Shown piece by piece: positions 18,532 to 27,051 of a stretch of DNA of 64,000 nucleotides. The DNA is taken from NCBI RefSeq assembly GCF_000382205.1, contig NZ_KB907790.1, positions 553,070 through 617,069 on the forward strand. Direction: 5' to 3'. Made by a program: the position numbers and the translations under genes. Below the pieces are notes generated by a model. That model searched no databases, had not been told where the DNA came from, and worked only from the letters and a program-made list of their open reading frames with translations. Within the stretch, counting starts at the first letter, position 1. The number at the start of each line of letters is the position of its first letter. The stretch comes from Dyadobacter beijingensis DSM 21582. GTDB lineage: Bacteria > Bacteroidota > Bacteroidia > Cytophagales > Spirosomataceae.

Positions 18532-18820
18532 ACAGTCCGTACTTCTGATAGGTTAAATTGGATACTTAAATAGAGGTATTGGTAAACAAAAACTCAGGTC
18601 AAATATACCGCCGCCAACTCCATAACTGTATAGTGCTTTTTTATCTAAAAATAACACATTTTTAACACTTTTTTAACTTGTATGTTAAAAATATTCTATT
18701 GAAAAAGTGGACTATTGTGCGCTATTGTCTGAATATGGGATATTAACTACATGCTCTCGAATAAATTCGAAACAGCATGCTGAACAAAAATTGATCTCTT
18801 TGTCCGATCATACATATACG
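18532..18820. other. Intergenic region upstream of the first SusC gene
   Basis: About 290 bp, AT-rich. It holds a TAnnTTTG promoter element (18600-18607, minus) and, further upstream, three TTTTTAAC-type motifs at about 18659-18695 (two direct, one inverted as GTTAAAAA) that could be a regulator site. No small gene is convincing here. Confidence 0.5.
18600..18607 (-). promoter_or_regulatory. Promoter -7 element for the SusC/SusD genes
   Basis: The minus strand reads TATATTTG, an exact TAnnTTTG match for the Bacteroidota housekeeping sigma factor, about 70 bases before the SusC start. A good -33 TTG is not seen at the usual distance, so the promoter may need an activator. Confidence 0.5.
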
Positions 18821-20041
18821 TTATTGATTCCAGGTGCTATTTTCGGGAAGGCTTGCGGCGTGTTGGGACGAAAGAAAACGGAGGTTTTTTTCGATCAGAA
18901 GTGACAGCTTATTTCGGGAAGAAGCGGTGGTGAACCCGTCGGGTGCGGTTTGGGTGACGTAATCGAGCAGGCGCTCTACAGAGGTGGCAGCTACGTGCAG
19001 GCGCGTGTCCGAAGAGCCGTAGTAGATAAATATAGTGCCGTCGTCATCCATTATCCAGCCGTTTGAAAAAACCACATTGGATACGTCGCCAATGCGCTCG
19101 CCGCCTTCAGGTGCCAGAAAATAGCCGGCGGGTTTGAAGGTAACGCGGGATGGATCGCGAAGGTCGGTCACGAAAAGATACAGCACATACCGCAGCCCCG
19201 CGGCCGTATGGCGCACGCCATGTGCAAGGTGCAGCCACCCCAGCCGCGTTTTGATCGGCGCCGGGCCCTGGCCGTTTTTGGCTTCATACACGGTATGGTA
19301 CCGTTTCGGGTCGATGATCGTTTCCGTGGTGATCACCGCACGTTCTATGCAGGGCGACAGTCCGAGCGCGATCCCGCCGCCATTACCGGCTTCGATGAAC
19401 GAATCCTGCGGGCGGGTATAAAATGCATATTGACCGTCGATGAACTCGGGGTGTAAAACAACGTTCCTTTGCTGGGCTGAACCGGTTTGCAGGTCGGCGA
19501 GACGTTCCCAACTCTCCAGATCGCGGGTGCGGGCGATGCCGCATTGCGCAACGGCCTGCGACTCGTTGCCGGGCGCGGCGGCCGGATCCTTGCGTTCGGT
19601 GCAGAAGAGGCCGTAAATCCAGCCGTCTTCGTGGGCGGTGAGCCGCATGTCGTACATATTCACGTCGGGGTCGGCGGTGCCGGGCATGATGAGTGGATAA
19701 GGCCAGAATTCGAAGCCGTCGATACCGCTGGTGCTTTCTGCGACGGCAAAAAACGATTTTCTGTCGTAACCTTCCACCCGCGCCACGAGCAGGTATTTGC
19801 CATCCAGTTTAATGGCTCCCGCATTGAAAACTGCATTGATCCCGAAGCGTTTGGCGAAGAACGGGTTGCTGGCCGGATCGAGATCGTATTCCCAGAAAAC
19901 CGGCACATGCCCGGCCGTGAGTACGGGGAATTTGTACCGGTCGTAAGTCCCGCTGCCAGGGCCGAGCTTTTCGTTGGGAGTTTCAAAAAGCCGGCGCTTC
20001 TCGCTTTGGATGCGCTGGAAACGCTCGTTGAAGATGGTCAT
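18821..20041 (-). CDS. GH130 phosphorylase, 4-O-beta-D-mannosyl-D-glucose phosphorylase type
   Basis: A 406-residue five-bladed propeller enzyme of GH130. It splits a beta-1,4-mannosyl disaccharide with phosphate, giving mannose-1-phosphate and glucose in subfamily 1. Very typical stretches are TYDRYKFPVLTAGHVPVFW, INAVFNAGAIKLDGKYLLV, YDMRLTAHEDGWIYG and GPAPIKTRLGWLHLAHGVR; the Asp in DVNMYDMR is the expected general acid. There is no signal peptide, so it acts in the cytoplasm. The ATG at 20041 (MTIFNERF) is used, since the frame upstream to 20143 overlaps the symporter gene and lacks family similarity. It follows the symporter stop by 28 bp. Confidence 0.88.
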   Translation of the reverse strand: MTIFNERFQRIQSEKRRLFETPNEKLGPGSGTYDRYKFPVLTAGHVPVFWEYDLDPASNPFFAKRFGINAVFNAGAIKLDGKYLLVARVEGYDRKSFFAVAESTSGIDGFEFWPYPLIMPGTADPDVNMYDMRLTAHEDGWIYGLFCTERKDPAAAPGNESQAVAQCGIARTRDLESWERLADLQTGSAQQRNVVLHPEFIDGQYAFYTRPQDSFIEAGNGGGIALGLSPCIERAVITTETIIDPKRYHTVYEAKNGQGPAPIKTRLGWLHLAHGVRHTAAGLRYVLYLFVTDLRDPSRVTFKPAGYFLAPEGGERIGDVSNVVFSNGWIMDDDGTIFIYYGSSDTRLHVAATSVERLLDYVTQTAPDGFTTASSRNKLSLLIEKNLRFLSSQHAASLPENSTWNQ

Positions 20042-20069
20042 GAGATGTCGGGGGAGTTTTGTCCGGTAC

Positions 20070-21899
20070 TTATTCTTGCGGCAGCCTGCGGTACCATGTT
20101 TTCCAGAGAATGGCCGAGCAACCGAGGAAAACAATGGTGGCAATGGCCGTTTCGGAGGGTAATTTCAGGATCAGGAACACCGGGGCCACGGTAATGGCCG
20201 TCTGCGCGACAATGCCTATCATTACATTGAATAAATCCTGCGAAAACTGCCGGTTCGGCACGAATGATGGCTCATCTTTTTGTACTTCCTCGCGAACAGG
20301 CGCCCAGAAACCCCAGGGATTGACTGTGCGGTAGAACTTTTTCAACACTTCCATTTCCGTCGGCTTCGCGGCAAACGACCCCGCAATGGCACCTGCGACG
20401 GAAATGCCGAGTATGAGCGGAAAGTAGCGGAGCGGCAGCGTGCCTTCGAACACATGCGGGCATACGAGCGCGCACACGATCCCGGCCAGCATTCCCCAGA
20501 AAAACCCGGAGCTGTTGAACCGCCACCAGTACCATTTCAATACGTTCGAGGCAATGTAGCCGCCGTATAATGCCGACACGATCCATTGCAGAATGCTGTT
20601 CACGTCCCGCGCCAGCAGGCCGAGCAGGATGCTGACGCAGACGATCACTACGCCGGAAATATAGGTTACACGCGTGATTTCGCGGTTTCCTGCGCCCGGA
20701 TTGACCGAGCGCAGGTAAATATCATTCACAAAATAGGCCTGCGCCGCATTGAATGTCCCGGCAAAGGTGCCCATGAATGCACCCATTAAGCCTATTAGCA
20801 CCAAACCCAGCAAGCCCGACGGAATATGATTGTTGAGCACAGCGGGGAGCACCTTTTCGAAGTCGGTATGAACTGCATTGGCGATGCCCGGTTCATTGAA
20901 ATACAGCAGTGCGAGCACGGCCACGCCGGTAATAAAGAGGTAGCGCGTGGGCAGGAGTACAATGTTGACGATCATGCTCATTAATGCGGCTTCGCGGGGC
21001 GAGCGGGTCGACAGGATTTTCTGCATGTCGTAGTTAGGCGCGGGGCCGGCGAGACTTGCGAGAATGCCTTTCGCAGCCATGAGCGCGAAGAAGTAGCCAA
21101 AGGGGGTGAAATTGTCCTTTTTCAGCTTTTCGGCGGCAGCGGGAAGCCGTTTTGTCCAGTCGAGATCAAGGTCTTTGCCGAAGAATAAGTCGGTCCAACC
21201 GGTGGGAACATGCAAATGACCGGCATCCGGGAGTGCCGAGTAGGCCATCGCGGCGACGGCAATGCACACGATCATCATAATCAGGTAATGCAGCATATCG
21301 GCCCAGACAATGCTTTTCATCCCGCCTAGCAAGGCATAGCAGGCCGTAAAAATCGTGAAAAGGACACCATAGCAATGGGCAGTATAACCGGCTGGGACAT
21401 CGAACGGCACGAATGGCGCGACGACCTGCCAGGGGATGAATATTTCGATGAATTTGCCCAGCCCGATGAAGCCGTAGGCCATAAAACTGAGGCAGCTGAG
21501 CAATGCGAACACGATGATGATCTTATGCGAAAGGCCGGCCCCATGCCGGTCGCCGAAACGGAAAAGCATCCATTCCGCGCCGGTAGCCGCATTGGAGCGT
21601 CTGAGCCACATCGAGAGATACACCATCATGAATATCTGGTTAAATACCGGCCACAGCCACGGCAGCCAAATGCTTTTTACGCCATATACCACCATTATCG
21701 CAACCATCCAGGCCGTGCCGGAGAGGTCGAACATGCCCGACGCATTGGAAATGCCGAGCATCCAGAAAGGCATGGATTTGCCGCCCAGCAGATAATCGTT
21801 CTTGCTTTTTGCCGCCTGCCGTTTCAGGTAAAACCCGATCAGCAGGACTGTTGCCAGGTAAAGGAATATGACGAGGAAGTCGATCGCCCGGATGTTCAT
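20070..21899 (-). CDS. Sodium:solute symporter (SSS family)
   Basis: A 609-residue inner-membrane transporter with about 14 spans. It begins MNIRAIDFLVIFLYLATVL and has the SSS-type start KNDYLLGGKSMPFWMLGISNAS, then GLVLIGLMGAFMGTFAGTFNAAQAYFVND. The next gene is a cytoplasmic mannosyl phosphorylase, so the likely cargo is a mannose-containing disaccharide, by inference. The ATG at 21899 is chosen over an upstream TTG at 21914. A TAnnTTTG element stands about 33 bases before this ATG. The divergent AraC gene is the probable regulator. Confidence 0.86.
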   Translation of the reverse strand: MNIRAIDFLVIFLYLATVLLIGFYLKRQAAKSKNDYLLGGKSMPFWMLGISNASGMFDLSGTAWMVAIMVVYGVKSIWLPWLWPVFNQIFMMVYLSMWLRRSNAATGAEWMLFRFGDRHGAGLSHKIIIVFALLSCLSFMAYGFIGLGKFIEIFIPWQVVAPFVPFDVPAGYTAHCYGVLFTIFTACYALLGGMKSIVWADMLHYLIMMIVCIAVAAMAYSALPDAGHLHVPTGWTDLFFGKDLDLDWTKRLPAAAEKLKKDNFTPFGYFFALMAAKGILASLAGPAPNYDMQKILSTRSPREAALMSMIVNIVLLPTRYLFITGVAVLALLYFNEPGIANAVHTDFEKVLPAVLNNHIPSGLLGLVLIGLMGAFMGTFAGTFNAAQAYFVNDIYLRSVNPGAGNREITRVTYISGVVIVCVSILLGLLARDVNSILQWIVSALYGGYIASNVLKWYWWRFNSSGFFWGMLAGIVCALVCPHVFEGTLPLRYFPLILGISVAGAIAGSFAAKPTEMEVLKKFYRTVNPWGFWAPVREEVQKDEPSFVPNRQFSQDLFNVMIGIVAQTAITVAPVFLILKLPSETAIATIVFLGCSAILWKTWYRRLPQE

Positions 21900-21931
21900 C
21901 GGTTTACCGGGCAATCGATCCGCGTGTGGTA

Positions 21932-21939
21932 CAAACTTA
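21932..21939 (-). promoter_or_regulatory. Promoter -7 element for the symporter-GH130 operon
   Basis: The minus strand reads TAAGTTTG, an exact TAnnTTTG match, about 33 bases before the symporter ATG at 21899. It lies in the 234-bp divergent gap shared with the AraC regulator gene. Confidence 0.55.
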
Positions 21940-22133
21940 TCGACAAATGCGCCGCAGGATATAATACTTTTTTATCCATGATTAGACCAATACTAACAGT
22001 TTATAGGATTTTAGGAAGGGTGTCGGATGGAAGAATTAACAATAAATCTCTAAATTGTTACCACAATATAACATCGCCGCGCACAACCTGAAACCTCATT
22101 TTTCGATTTAATTTAAAAGATCCCATTTAGCCT

Positions 22134-23018
22134 ATGAGTGAAATTTACCGAGAAATTACGCCATTGACGCAGTACGATTGCTTCACGGTTTTCGACCGAC
22201 GGAAAATTATCTTCGATTTCCCGCTGCATAGCCATGAAGAGTACGAATTGAACCTCATTTTGTCGGGCAAAGGCGTGAAACGGGTGGTAGGCGACCACAC
22301 TGAGGTGATCGACGACGCCGAACTGGTGCTGGTTGGCAACAATCTGCCGCACGGGTGGTTAACCCATAGCTACCGGTGGGAAGAAGGTATGCCGGAAATC
22401 AACGAAGTGACGGTGCAGTTTCACCGCGACCTGTTCGACGAAAAATTCCTGAAACGCAACCAGTTGTTCTTTGTCCGCTCATTACTGGAAAAATCGGCCA
22501 AAGGCATATCTTTTTCCAAAGAAACGATCGAGCGGATCAAGCCGAGGCTGACTACGCTGGCGCAGAAAAGCGGTTTTGATTCGATGCTGGAACTGATGTC
22601 GATCCTGCACGACCTGTCTGTTTCGCGAGATATGCGGACGTTGTCCAACAGCACATTCTCCGACGAGAACGTCAACTACAACAGCCGGCGGATCGAGAAA
22701 GTGTTCGCATTCATGCGCGACAATTACGATAAGGAAATCAACCTGGCCGATGTGGCGAAGCTGGCGGGTATGTCGGAAGTGTCGTTCAGTCGCTTCATAA
22801 AAAAGCGGACGGGAAAGACGTTCGTGGAAAGTTTAAATGAGATCCGTCTGGGGCACGCCTCGCGGTCGCTGATCAATACGACGAACACGATTTCGGAGAT
22901 CGCTTACAAATGCGGGTTCAATAACCTGTCGTATTTCAACCGGATTTTCAAAAGCAGGAACGGCTGCACGCCGAAAGAATTCCGGGATAATTACTCTGGG
23001 ACGCGGACTTTTGTGTAG
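22134..23018 (+). CDS. AraC-family transcriptional regulator
   Basis: A 294-residue regulator. The N-terminal cupin-like sensing half has FDFPLHSHEEYELNLILSG and LVLVGNNLPHGW, with likely ligand-binding His residues. The C-terminal double helix-turn-helix (about 190-290) has INLADVAKLAGMSEVSFSRF and ISEIAYKCGFNNLSYFNRIF, ending GCTPKEFRDNY. It is divergent from the symporter-GH130 operon across 234 bp and is the natural candidate to activate it in response to a sugar. Confidence 0.88.
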   Translation: MSEIYREITPLTQYDCFTVFDRRKIIFDFPLHSHEEYELNLILSGKGVKRVVGDHTEVIDDAELVLVGNNLPHGWLTHSYRWEEGMPEINEVTVQFHRDLFDEKFLKRNQLFFVRSLLEKSAKGISFSKETIERIKPRLTTLAQKSGFDSMLELMSILHDLSVSRDMRTLSNSTFSDENVNYNSRRIEKVFAFMRDNYDKEINLADVAKLAGMSEVSFSRFIKKRTGKTFVESLNEIRLGHASRSLINTTNTISEIAYKCGFNNLSYFNRIFKSRNGCTPKEFRDNYSGTRTFV

Positions 23019-23022
23019 GAAT

Positions 23023-23070
23023 GATTGAATGACCGAATGATTGAATATTCATTCATTCGGTCACTCAATC
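23023..23070. terminator. Bidirectional hairpin between AraC and ilvE genes
   Basis: An 18-base arm (GATTGAATGACCGAATGA) pairs with 23053-23070 with one G-U or mismatch, around a 12-nt loop. It lies between the convergent stops at 23018 and 23083. The stem is AT-rich and built of near-repeats of GAATGATT, and no long T-run follows. Confidence 0.6.
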
Positions 23071-23082
23071 GTTCGAAATTCA

Positions 23083-24150
23083 TTAAACTTTCAGCATCCA
23101 GCCGAAGATATCCTCTTCTTTGCCGGTGCGGAGGTCGGTCAGATAAGCTTTTACTTTGCTTACGAACGAATCTTCCTTGATTTCGGGCAATGCGTAATCT
23201 ACGCCTTCGTACGCGATGGTCGCGAAAGGAGAGATCACTACGGCAGTACCGGCACCGAATGCGGCTTCGAGCGTTCCGGCTTTCAATGCGTCGATGATTT
23301 CTTTCACGCTGATGCGGCGCTCTTCCACGGGGATGCCCCAATGCTCGGCGATTGCTACGATGCTTTTGCGGGTGATACCATCCAATGTGGTTTCAGAAAC
23401 GTGCGGGGTGAGCAGCTTCCCGTCGAGCATGAACATGATGTTCATTGTTCCTGACTCTTCGATGTAGGCGTGATCGCGGGCGTCTGTCCAGATCAGCTGA
23501 TCGTAACCTTCCTGCTGGGCGAGTTTGGCCGGGTAGAGCGAACCTGCATAGTTACCTGCGCATTTGGTAGCGCCCACGCCGCCTTCCGCGGCACGGATGA
23601 AATGTTGTTCCACTTTCACGCGCGGCGGTTTGGCATAATAAGTGCCTACCGGACTGGTGAAAATGATGAAATAGTATGAATCCGACGCTTTGACACCGAT
23701 ATACGGGTCGGTAGCGAACATATATGGACGAATGTACAGCGAGCAGCCCGGCTGAGAAGGAACCCATCCTGAGTCGAGGCGGAGTAGCTCGGTAAGGCCA
23801 TTCATGAAAATCTCTTCCGGGATCTGCGGCATACAAAGGCGCTCCGCGGATTTGTTGAGCCGTTTCCAGTTATCGATCGCGCGGAAAAGCAGCACTTCGC
23901 CCGCGTCGTTTTTGTAGGCTTTCATTCCCTCGAAAATAGCCTGACCGTAATGTAGCGCGGCGGTAGCAGGGCTTAGCGAGAGGTCGCCGTAAGGGACGAT
24001 GCGGAGATCCTGCCATTGTCCGTTTTTATATTCGGCGATAAACATATGGTCGGAGATGTTCCGTCCAAAAACGAGGTTGTTGAAGTCAACCTCCTGCAAA
24101 CGAGACTGGGTGGTTTGCTGAACTTCAATTTGTACTGTGTCGGCTGTCAT
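23083..24150 (-). CDS. ilvE: Branched-chain amino acid aminotransferase
   Basis: A 355-residue fold-type IV PLP enzyme that interconverts leucine, isoleucine and valine with their 2-oxo acids, using 2-oxoglutarate/glutamate. Family marks are HYGQAIFEGMKAYK near residue 85, RPYMFATDPYIGV, the PLP lysine in GGVGATKCAGNYAGSL and the C-terminal GTLEAAFGAGTAVVISP. Its length is normal for the bacterial type II form. It is cytoplasmic and transcribed alone, with 143 bp before the next gene. Confidence 0.95.
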   Translation of the reverse strand: MTADTVQIEVQQTTQSRLQEVDFNNLVFGRNISDHMFIAEYKNGQWQDLRIVPYGDLSLSPATAALHYGQAIFEGMKAYKNDAGEVLLFRAIDNWKRLNKSAERLCMPQIPEEIFMNGLTELLRLDSGWVPSQPGCSLYIRPYMFATDPYIGVKASDSYYFIIFTSPVGTYYAKPPRVKVEQHFIRAAEGGVGATKCAGNYAGSLYPAKLAQQEGYDQLIWTDARDHAYIEESGTMNIMFMLDGKLLTPHVSETTLDGITRKSIVAIAEHWGIPVEERRISVKEIIDALKAGTLEAAFGAGTAVVISPFATIAYEGVDYALPEIKEDSFVSKVKAYLTDLRTGKEEDIFGWMLKV

Positions 24151-24293
24151 GATGCCAAAAATTTAATTTTTCAAACGCTTTCCGAAGCTTACGATCAGAA
24201 AAAAGGCAGGATTTGGAGACCCCGGCGCATTCTTTCTTAAGTCCCGCAATTTAAAGAATTTAATCTATAAATAACTGATATTTAGTATAACAA

Positions 24294-24854
24294 TTATTTT
24301 CCCTTCGCAACCCTCGGCTGCCAGGTAATTTCTTCGATTTTAAGCTCGTATGCCATGGCCCGGCAGAGCATGAACAGGTAATCGGACAGGCGGTTGAGAT
24401 AGCGGACCACGACGGGTTCCACTTCCTCGCCCTGCTGCAAATGGATCACCGCCCGCTCGGCCCTGCGGCATACCGTGCGCGCCAGGTGCCCGAACGACAC
24501 GGAAGCGTGCCCGCCCGGCAGGATGAATGCCCGCAGCGGCGGTACCTGCGCGTCGATTATGTCCATTTCCTTTTCGAGCAATGTGATGTCTTCGTCGCGC
24601 AGGTCGGGCAGGATTTTCTTCTTCTGATCGGGCTCGGACGCCAGGTGCGAGCCAATGGTAAAAAGCCGGTCCTGGATTTCTTTGAGGAGTTCCTTGCGGC
24701 TGTCGTTCACAGGCTGGTCGCGGAGCATTCCGATGTAGCTGTTCAGCTCGTCGACGGTACCATACGCGTCGATACGCACATGCGCCTTGCTCAGGCGCGT
24801 CCCGCCGATGAGGGAAGTGGTGCCCTTATCGCCGGTTTTGGTGTAGATTTTCAT
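24294..24854 (-). CDS. Cob(I)alamin adenosyltransferase, PduO type
   Basis: A 186-residue trimeric enzyme that moves the adenosyl group of ATP to cob(I)alamin, forming adenosylcobalamin. Typical parts are KIYTKTGDKGTTSLIGG at the N-terminus (ATP site), DAYGTVDELNSYIG, and RTVCRRAERAVIHL plus YLNRLSDYLFMLCRA at the C-terminus. A possible 52-residue gene ends 8 bases upstream on the same strand. Confidence 0.93.
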   Translation of the reverse strand: MKIYTKTGDKGTTSLIGGTRLSKAHVRIDAYGTVDELNSYIGMLRDQPVNDSRKELLKEIQDRLFTIGSHLASEPDQKKKILPDLRDEDITLLEKEMDIIDAQVPPLRAFILPGGHASVSFGHLARTVCRRAERAVIHLQQGEEVEPVVVRYLNRLSDYLFMLCRAMAYELKIEEITWQPRVAKGK

Positions 24855-24862
24855 GAGGGGAA

Positions 24863-25021
24863 TTAAACTTTTGCCTTCTTCGCAGATTCGGATTTAACGA
24901 GTTCTTCGATGGTACATTTTACAGTTTCCAAACTCGTAAACTCCCTCTCAATCTCGCGCATTTCCGCTGCGTTATGGCTGTTTCTGATAACGGCGATCTT
25001 ATTCGCCTTGAATGGTTTCAT
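24863..25021 (-). CDS. Possible 52-residue charged protein upstream of the adenosyltransferase
   Basis: An ATG at 25021 opens a 52-codon frame (beginning MKPFKANKIAVIRNSHNAAE, ending ESAKKAKV) that stops 8 bases before the adenosyltransferase start. The peptide is polar and looks helical, with no signal or membrane part. The tight spacing suggests an operon and possible translational coupling. I do not recognise a family. It could also be leader sequence without a protein. Confidence 0.45.
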   Translation of the reverse strand: MKPFKANKIAVIRNSHNAAEMREIEREFTSLETVKCTIEELVKSESAKKAKV

Positions 25022-25143
25022 AATAGTAGCGTGTAGTTTGCTTGTGGGCGGACCAGCTGCTAATCGGCCTGCTATCCAAACTGTGTTGTGGATTATAGCG
25101 TGTGTTTGTTAGGAGCCAATTAGGTTTTGGAAGCTTCCCGACC

Positions 25144-25151
25144 TAATTTTG
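25144..25151 (+). promoter_or_regulatory. Possible -7 element for the membrane protein-queA operon
   Basis: TAATTTTG matches TAnnTTTG and lies 50 bases before the ATG at 25201. The nearest TTG upstream is only 14 bases away, so the -33 element is not ideal. Confidence 0.4.
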
Positions 25152-25200
25152 CACCCTGATTTACTATGGCGAGAAAACCTCTCTAAAAGGTTACCAATTC

Positions 25201-25713
25201 ATGAAAGTTACAACATTTGCAATAAAGATCTGGCGTTGGGCATCTTTATTATTCGTTATCGGAGCGCTGGTCTGGACTTATTCGCTCTTCCCGGAAATGG
25301 TCGCGGTGGACTTCGCGGACAGCGGCCTGGCGGAGCGTTATGTCGATAAAGGACACATTTTTTATATCGTGGGAGGCCTTTTCCTCCTGAACAACGTGGT
25401 CATTACCAGCATCGCGCGGCATATCCCGAATGTCGATCCTACGCTCCTTCCCATTCTGAAACGCAAGGAATGGGCGCAGCACCGCACCGAACTGAACGAA
25501 CATCTTACCAACTGGCTGTTTTGCCTTGTGGCCGCTATCAATACCATCATCGGTTTCAGCTTGCTGGCTTTGGCGACTGTCAACAGTTCAAACTTCAAGC
25601 TCGACGTATTCGATTTTTCATGGCTTTACTACACCAGCCTCGTGCTTGTTTTGGTCGTGTTCCTGCTGCCGTTGCGCCTGCTCTGGCCGCCGCTGAAAGA
25701 CGATAAATTATAA
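25201..25713 (+). CDS. Membrane protein of unknown function
   Basis: A 170-residue protein with four likely membrane spans: about 8-30 (IWRWASLLFVIGALVWTYS), 50-70 (IFYIVGGLFLLNNVVITSIA), 103-127 (WLFCLVAAINTIIGFSLLAL) and 140-162 (WLYYTSLVLVLVVFLLPL). The loop between spans 2 and 3 is charged. No known motif is seen. It ends 8 bases before queA and is probably co-transcribed with it, which says little about its role. Confidence 0.78.
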   Translation: MKVTTFAIKIWRWASLLFVIGALVWTYSLFPEMVAVDFADSGLAERYVDKGHIFYIVGGLFLLNNVVITSIARHIPNVDPTLLPILKRKEWAQHRTELNEHLTNWLFCLVAAINTIIGFSLLALATVNSSNFKLDVFDFSWLYYTSLVLVLVVFLLPLRLLWPPLKDDKL

Positions 25714-25721
25714 TCCGGGCA

Positions 25722-26990
25722 ATGATGGAAGCGAATGGTATGGAAGAGGCTGGCAACGCCTCGTGGCGTGAGCAAGCGGAGGCGATCAATCTGGAAAGTT
25801 ATACTTACGAACTTCCCGACGACCGGATCGCCAAGTACCCGAAGGAGATCCGCGACCAGTCGAAACTGATGGTATACCGCAACGGCGATCTCAGCCATTT
25901 GCGGTTTACAGACCTGCCTGCCCAGCTGCCCGCGAATACCCTGCTGGTTTTCAATGATACGAAAGTGATCCCGGCGCGGGCGCATTTCAGGAAAGAGACG
26001 GGGGCGGTGATCGAGGTGCTGCTACTGCATCCGGAGCTTCCGACGCGCGTGATCAACGACGCGATGCTCGTCCGCCATTCCTGCGTTTGGGAATGTATGA
26101 TCGGGAATAAAAAGCGCTGGAAGGCCGGGGATACGCTTACGAATTTGATCGGGGTGAATGGAGTGCCGGTGACTTTGCAGGTTTCTTACCATGATTATGA
26201 GCGTAACCTGGTGAGGTTGTCGTGGGATGCGGACGTAACGTTTCTCGAGCTGGTGAAAGCATTGGGCGAAATCCCATTGCCGCCTTACCTGAACCGCGAT
26301 ACCGAAGAGCCCGACAAGGAAACTTACCAGACCGTTTACGCCCACCACGACGGCGCCGTAGCCGCTCCCACGGCCGGGCTGCATTTTACTCCCCGTGTTT
26401 TCGAGGAATTGGAAAAGAAGGGCATTCGGCGATCGTTCCTCACGCTGCACGTGGGCGCAGGTACATTCCAACCCATTAAAGTAGAGAAGGTCACCGAGCA
26501 CCGGATGCATTCGGAGCAGGTGGTATTTACGCGGGCGTTGGTCCAAGACCTGCTGCATTCGGTGGAGCACATTGTGCCCGTGGGCACTACTTCGCTGCGG
26601 TCGCTGGAAAGTTTGTATTGGTATGGTGTAAAACTTTTCAAAAAGGAGACGACCGATTTCAACATTGGGAAACTCTATCCCTATCCGTGGAAAGAGGAAG
26701 ACTTGCCTTCGGCAGCCGAGTCGCTCCAAGCCATTGCCGACCATATGGATGCCTCCGGCGTTCAGGAAGTTGTCGGTGAAACGGAGATTTTCATTTTCCC
26801 CGGCTACCGCTTCCGTCTGTGTCGCGGGATAATTACCAATTACCATCAACCGGGCTCCACATTGATCCTCCTCGTGGCCGCATTTGTCGGACATGATTGG
26901 AAAAAGATCTATTCCGAAGCATTGGCCAACGATTACCGTTTTTTAAGCTATGGCGATTCTTCGCTGCTCTGGCGCAACGGCATTGATTGA
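25722..26990 (+). CDS. queA: S-adenosylmethionine:tRNA ribosyltransferase-isomerase
   Basis: A 422-residue enzyme that adds the ribosyl part of S-adenosylmethionine to preQ1 in tRNA, giving epoxyqueuosine, a late step of queuosine synthesis. Recognised from YELPDDRIAKYPKEIRDQSKLMV near residue 30, LLVFNDTKVIPARAHF, AAPTAGLHFTPRVFEEL and HVGAGTFQPIKVE. At 422 residues it is longer than the roughly 350 of E. coli QueA, with a longer N-terminus and middle insert. ATGATGG at 25722 allows either of two adjacent starts. Confidence 0.93.
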   Translation: MMEANGMEEAGNASWREQAEAINLESYTYELPDDRIAKYPKEIRDQSKLMVYRNGDLSHLRFTDLPAQLPANTLLVFNDTKVIPARAHFRKETGAVIEVLLLHPELPTRVINDAMLVRHSCVWECMIGNKKRWKAGDTLTNLIGVNGVPVTLQVSYHDYERNLVRLSWDADVTFLELVKALGEIPLPPYLNRDTEEPDKETYQTVYAHHDGAVAAPTAGLHFTPRVFEELEKKGIRRSFLTLHVGAGTFQPIKVEKVTEHRMHSEQVVFTRALVQDLLHSVEHIVPVGTTSLRSLESLYWYGVKLFKKETTDFNIGKLYPYPWKEEDLPSAAESLQAIADHMDASGVQEVVGETEIFIFPGYRFRLCRGIITNYHQPGSTLILLVAAFVGHDWKKIYSEALANDYRFLSYGDSSLLWRNGID

Positions 26991-27051
26991 ATAAAATGAC
27001 GCACGCACAACTGGTGAAACCGAAAATGACCGTCGAAGATAGTTCAGCCGG

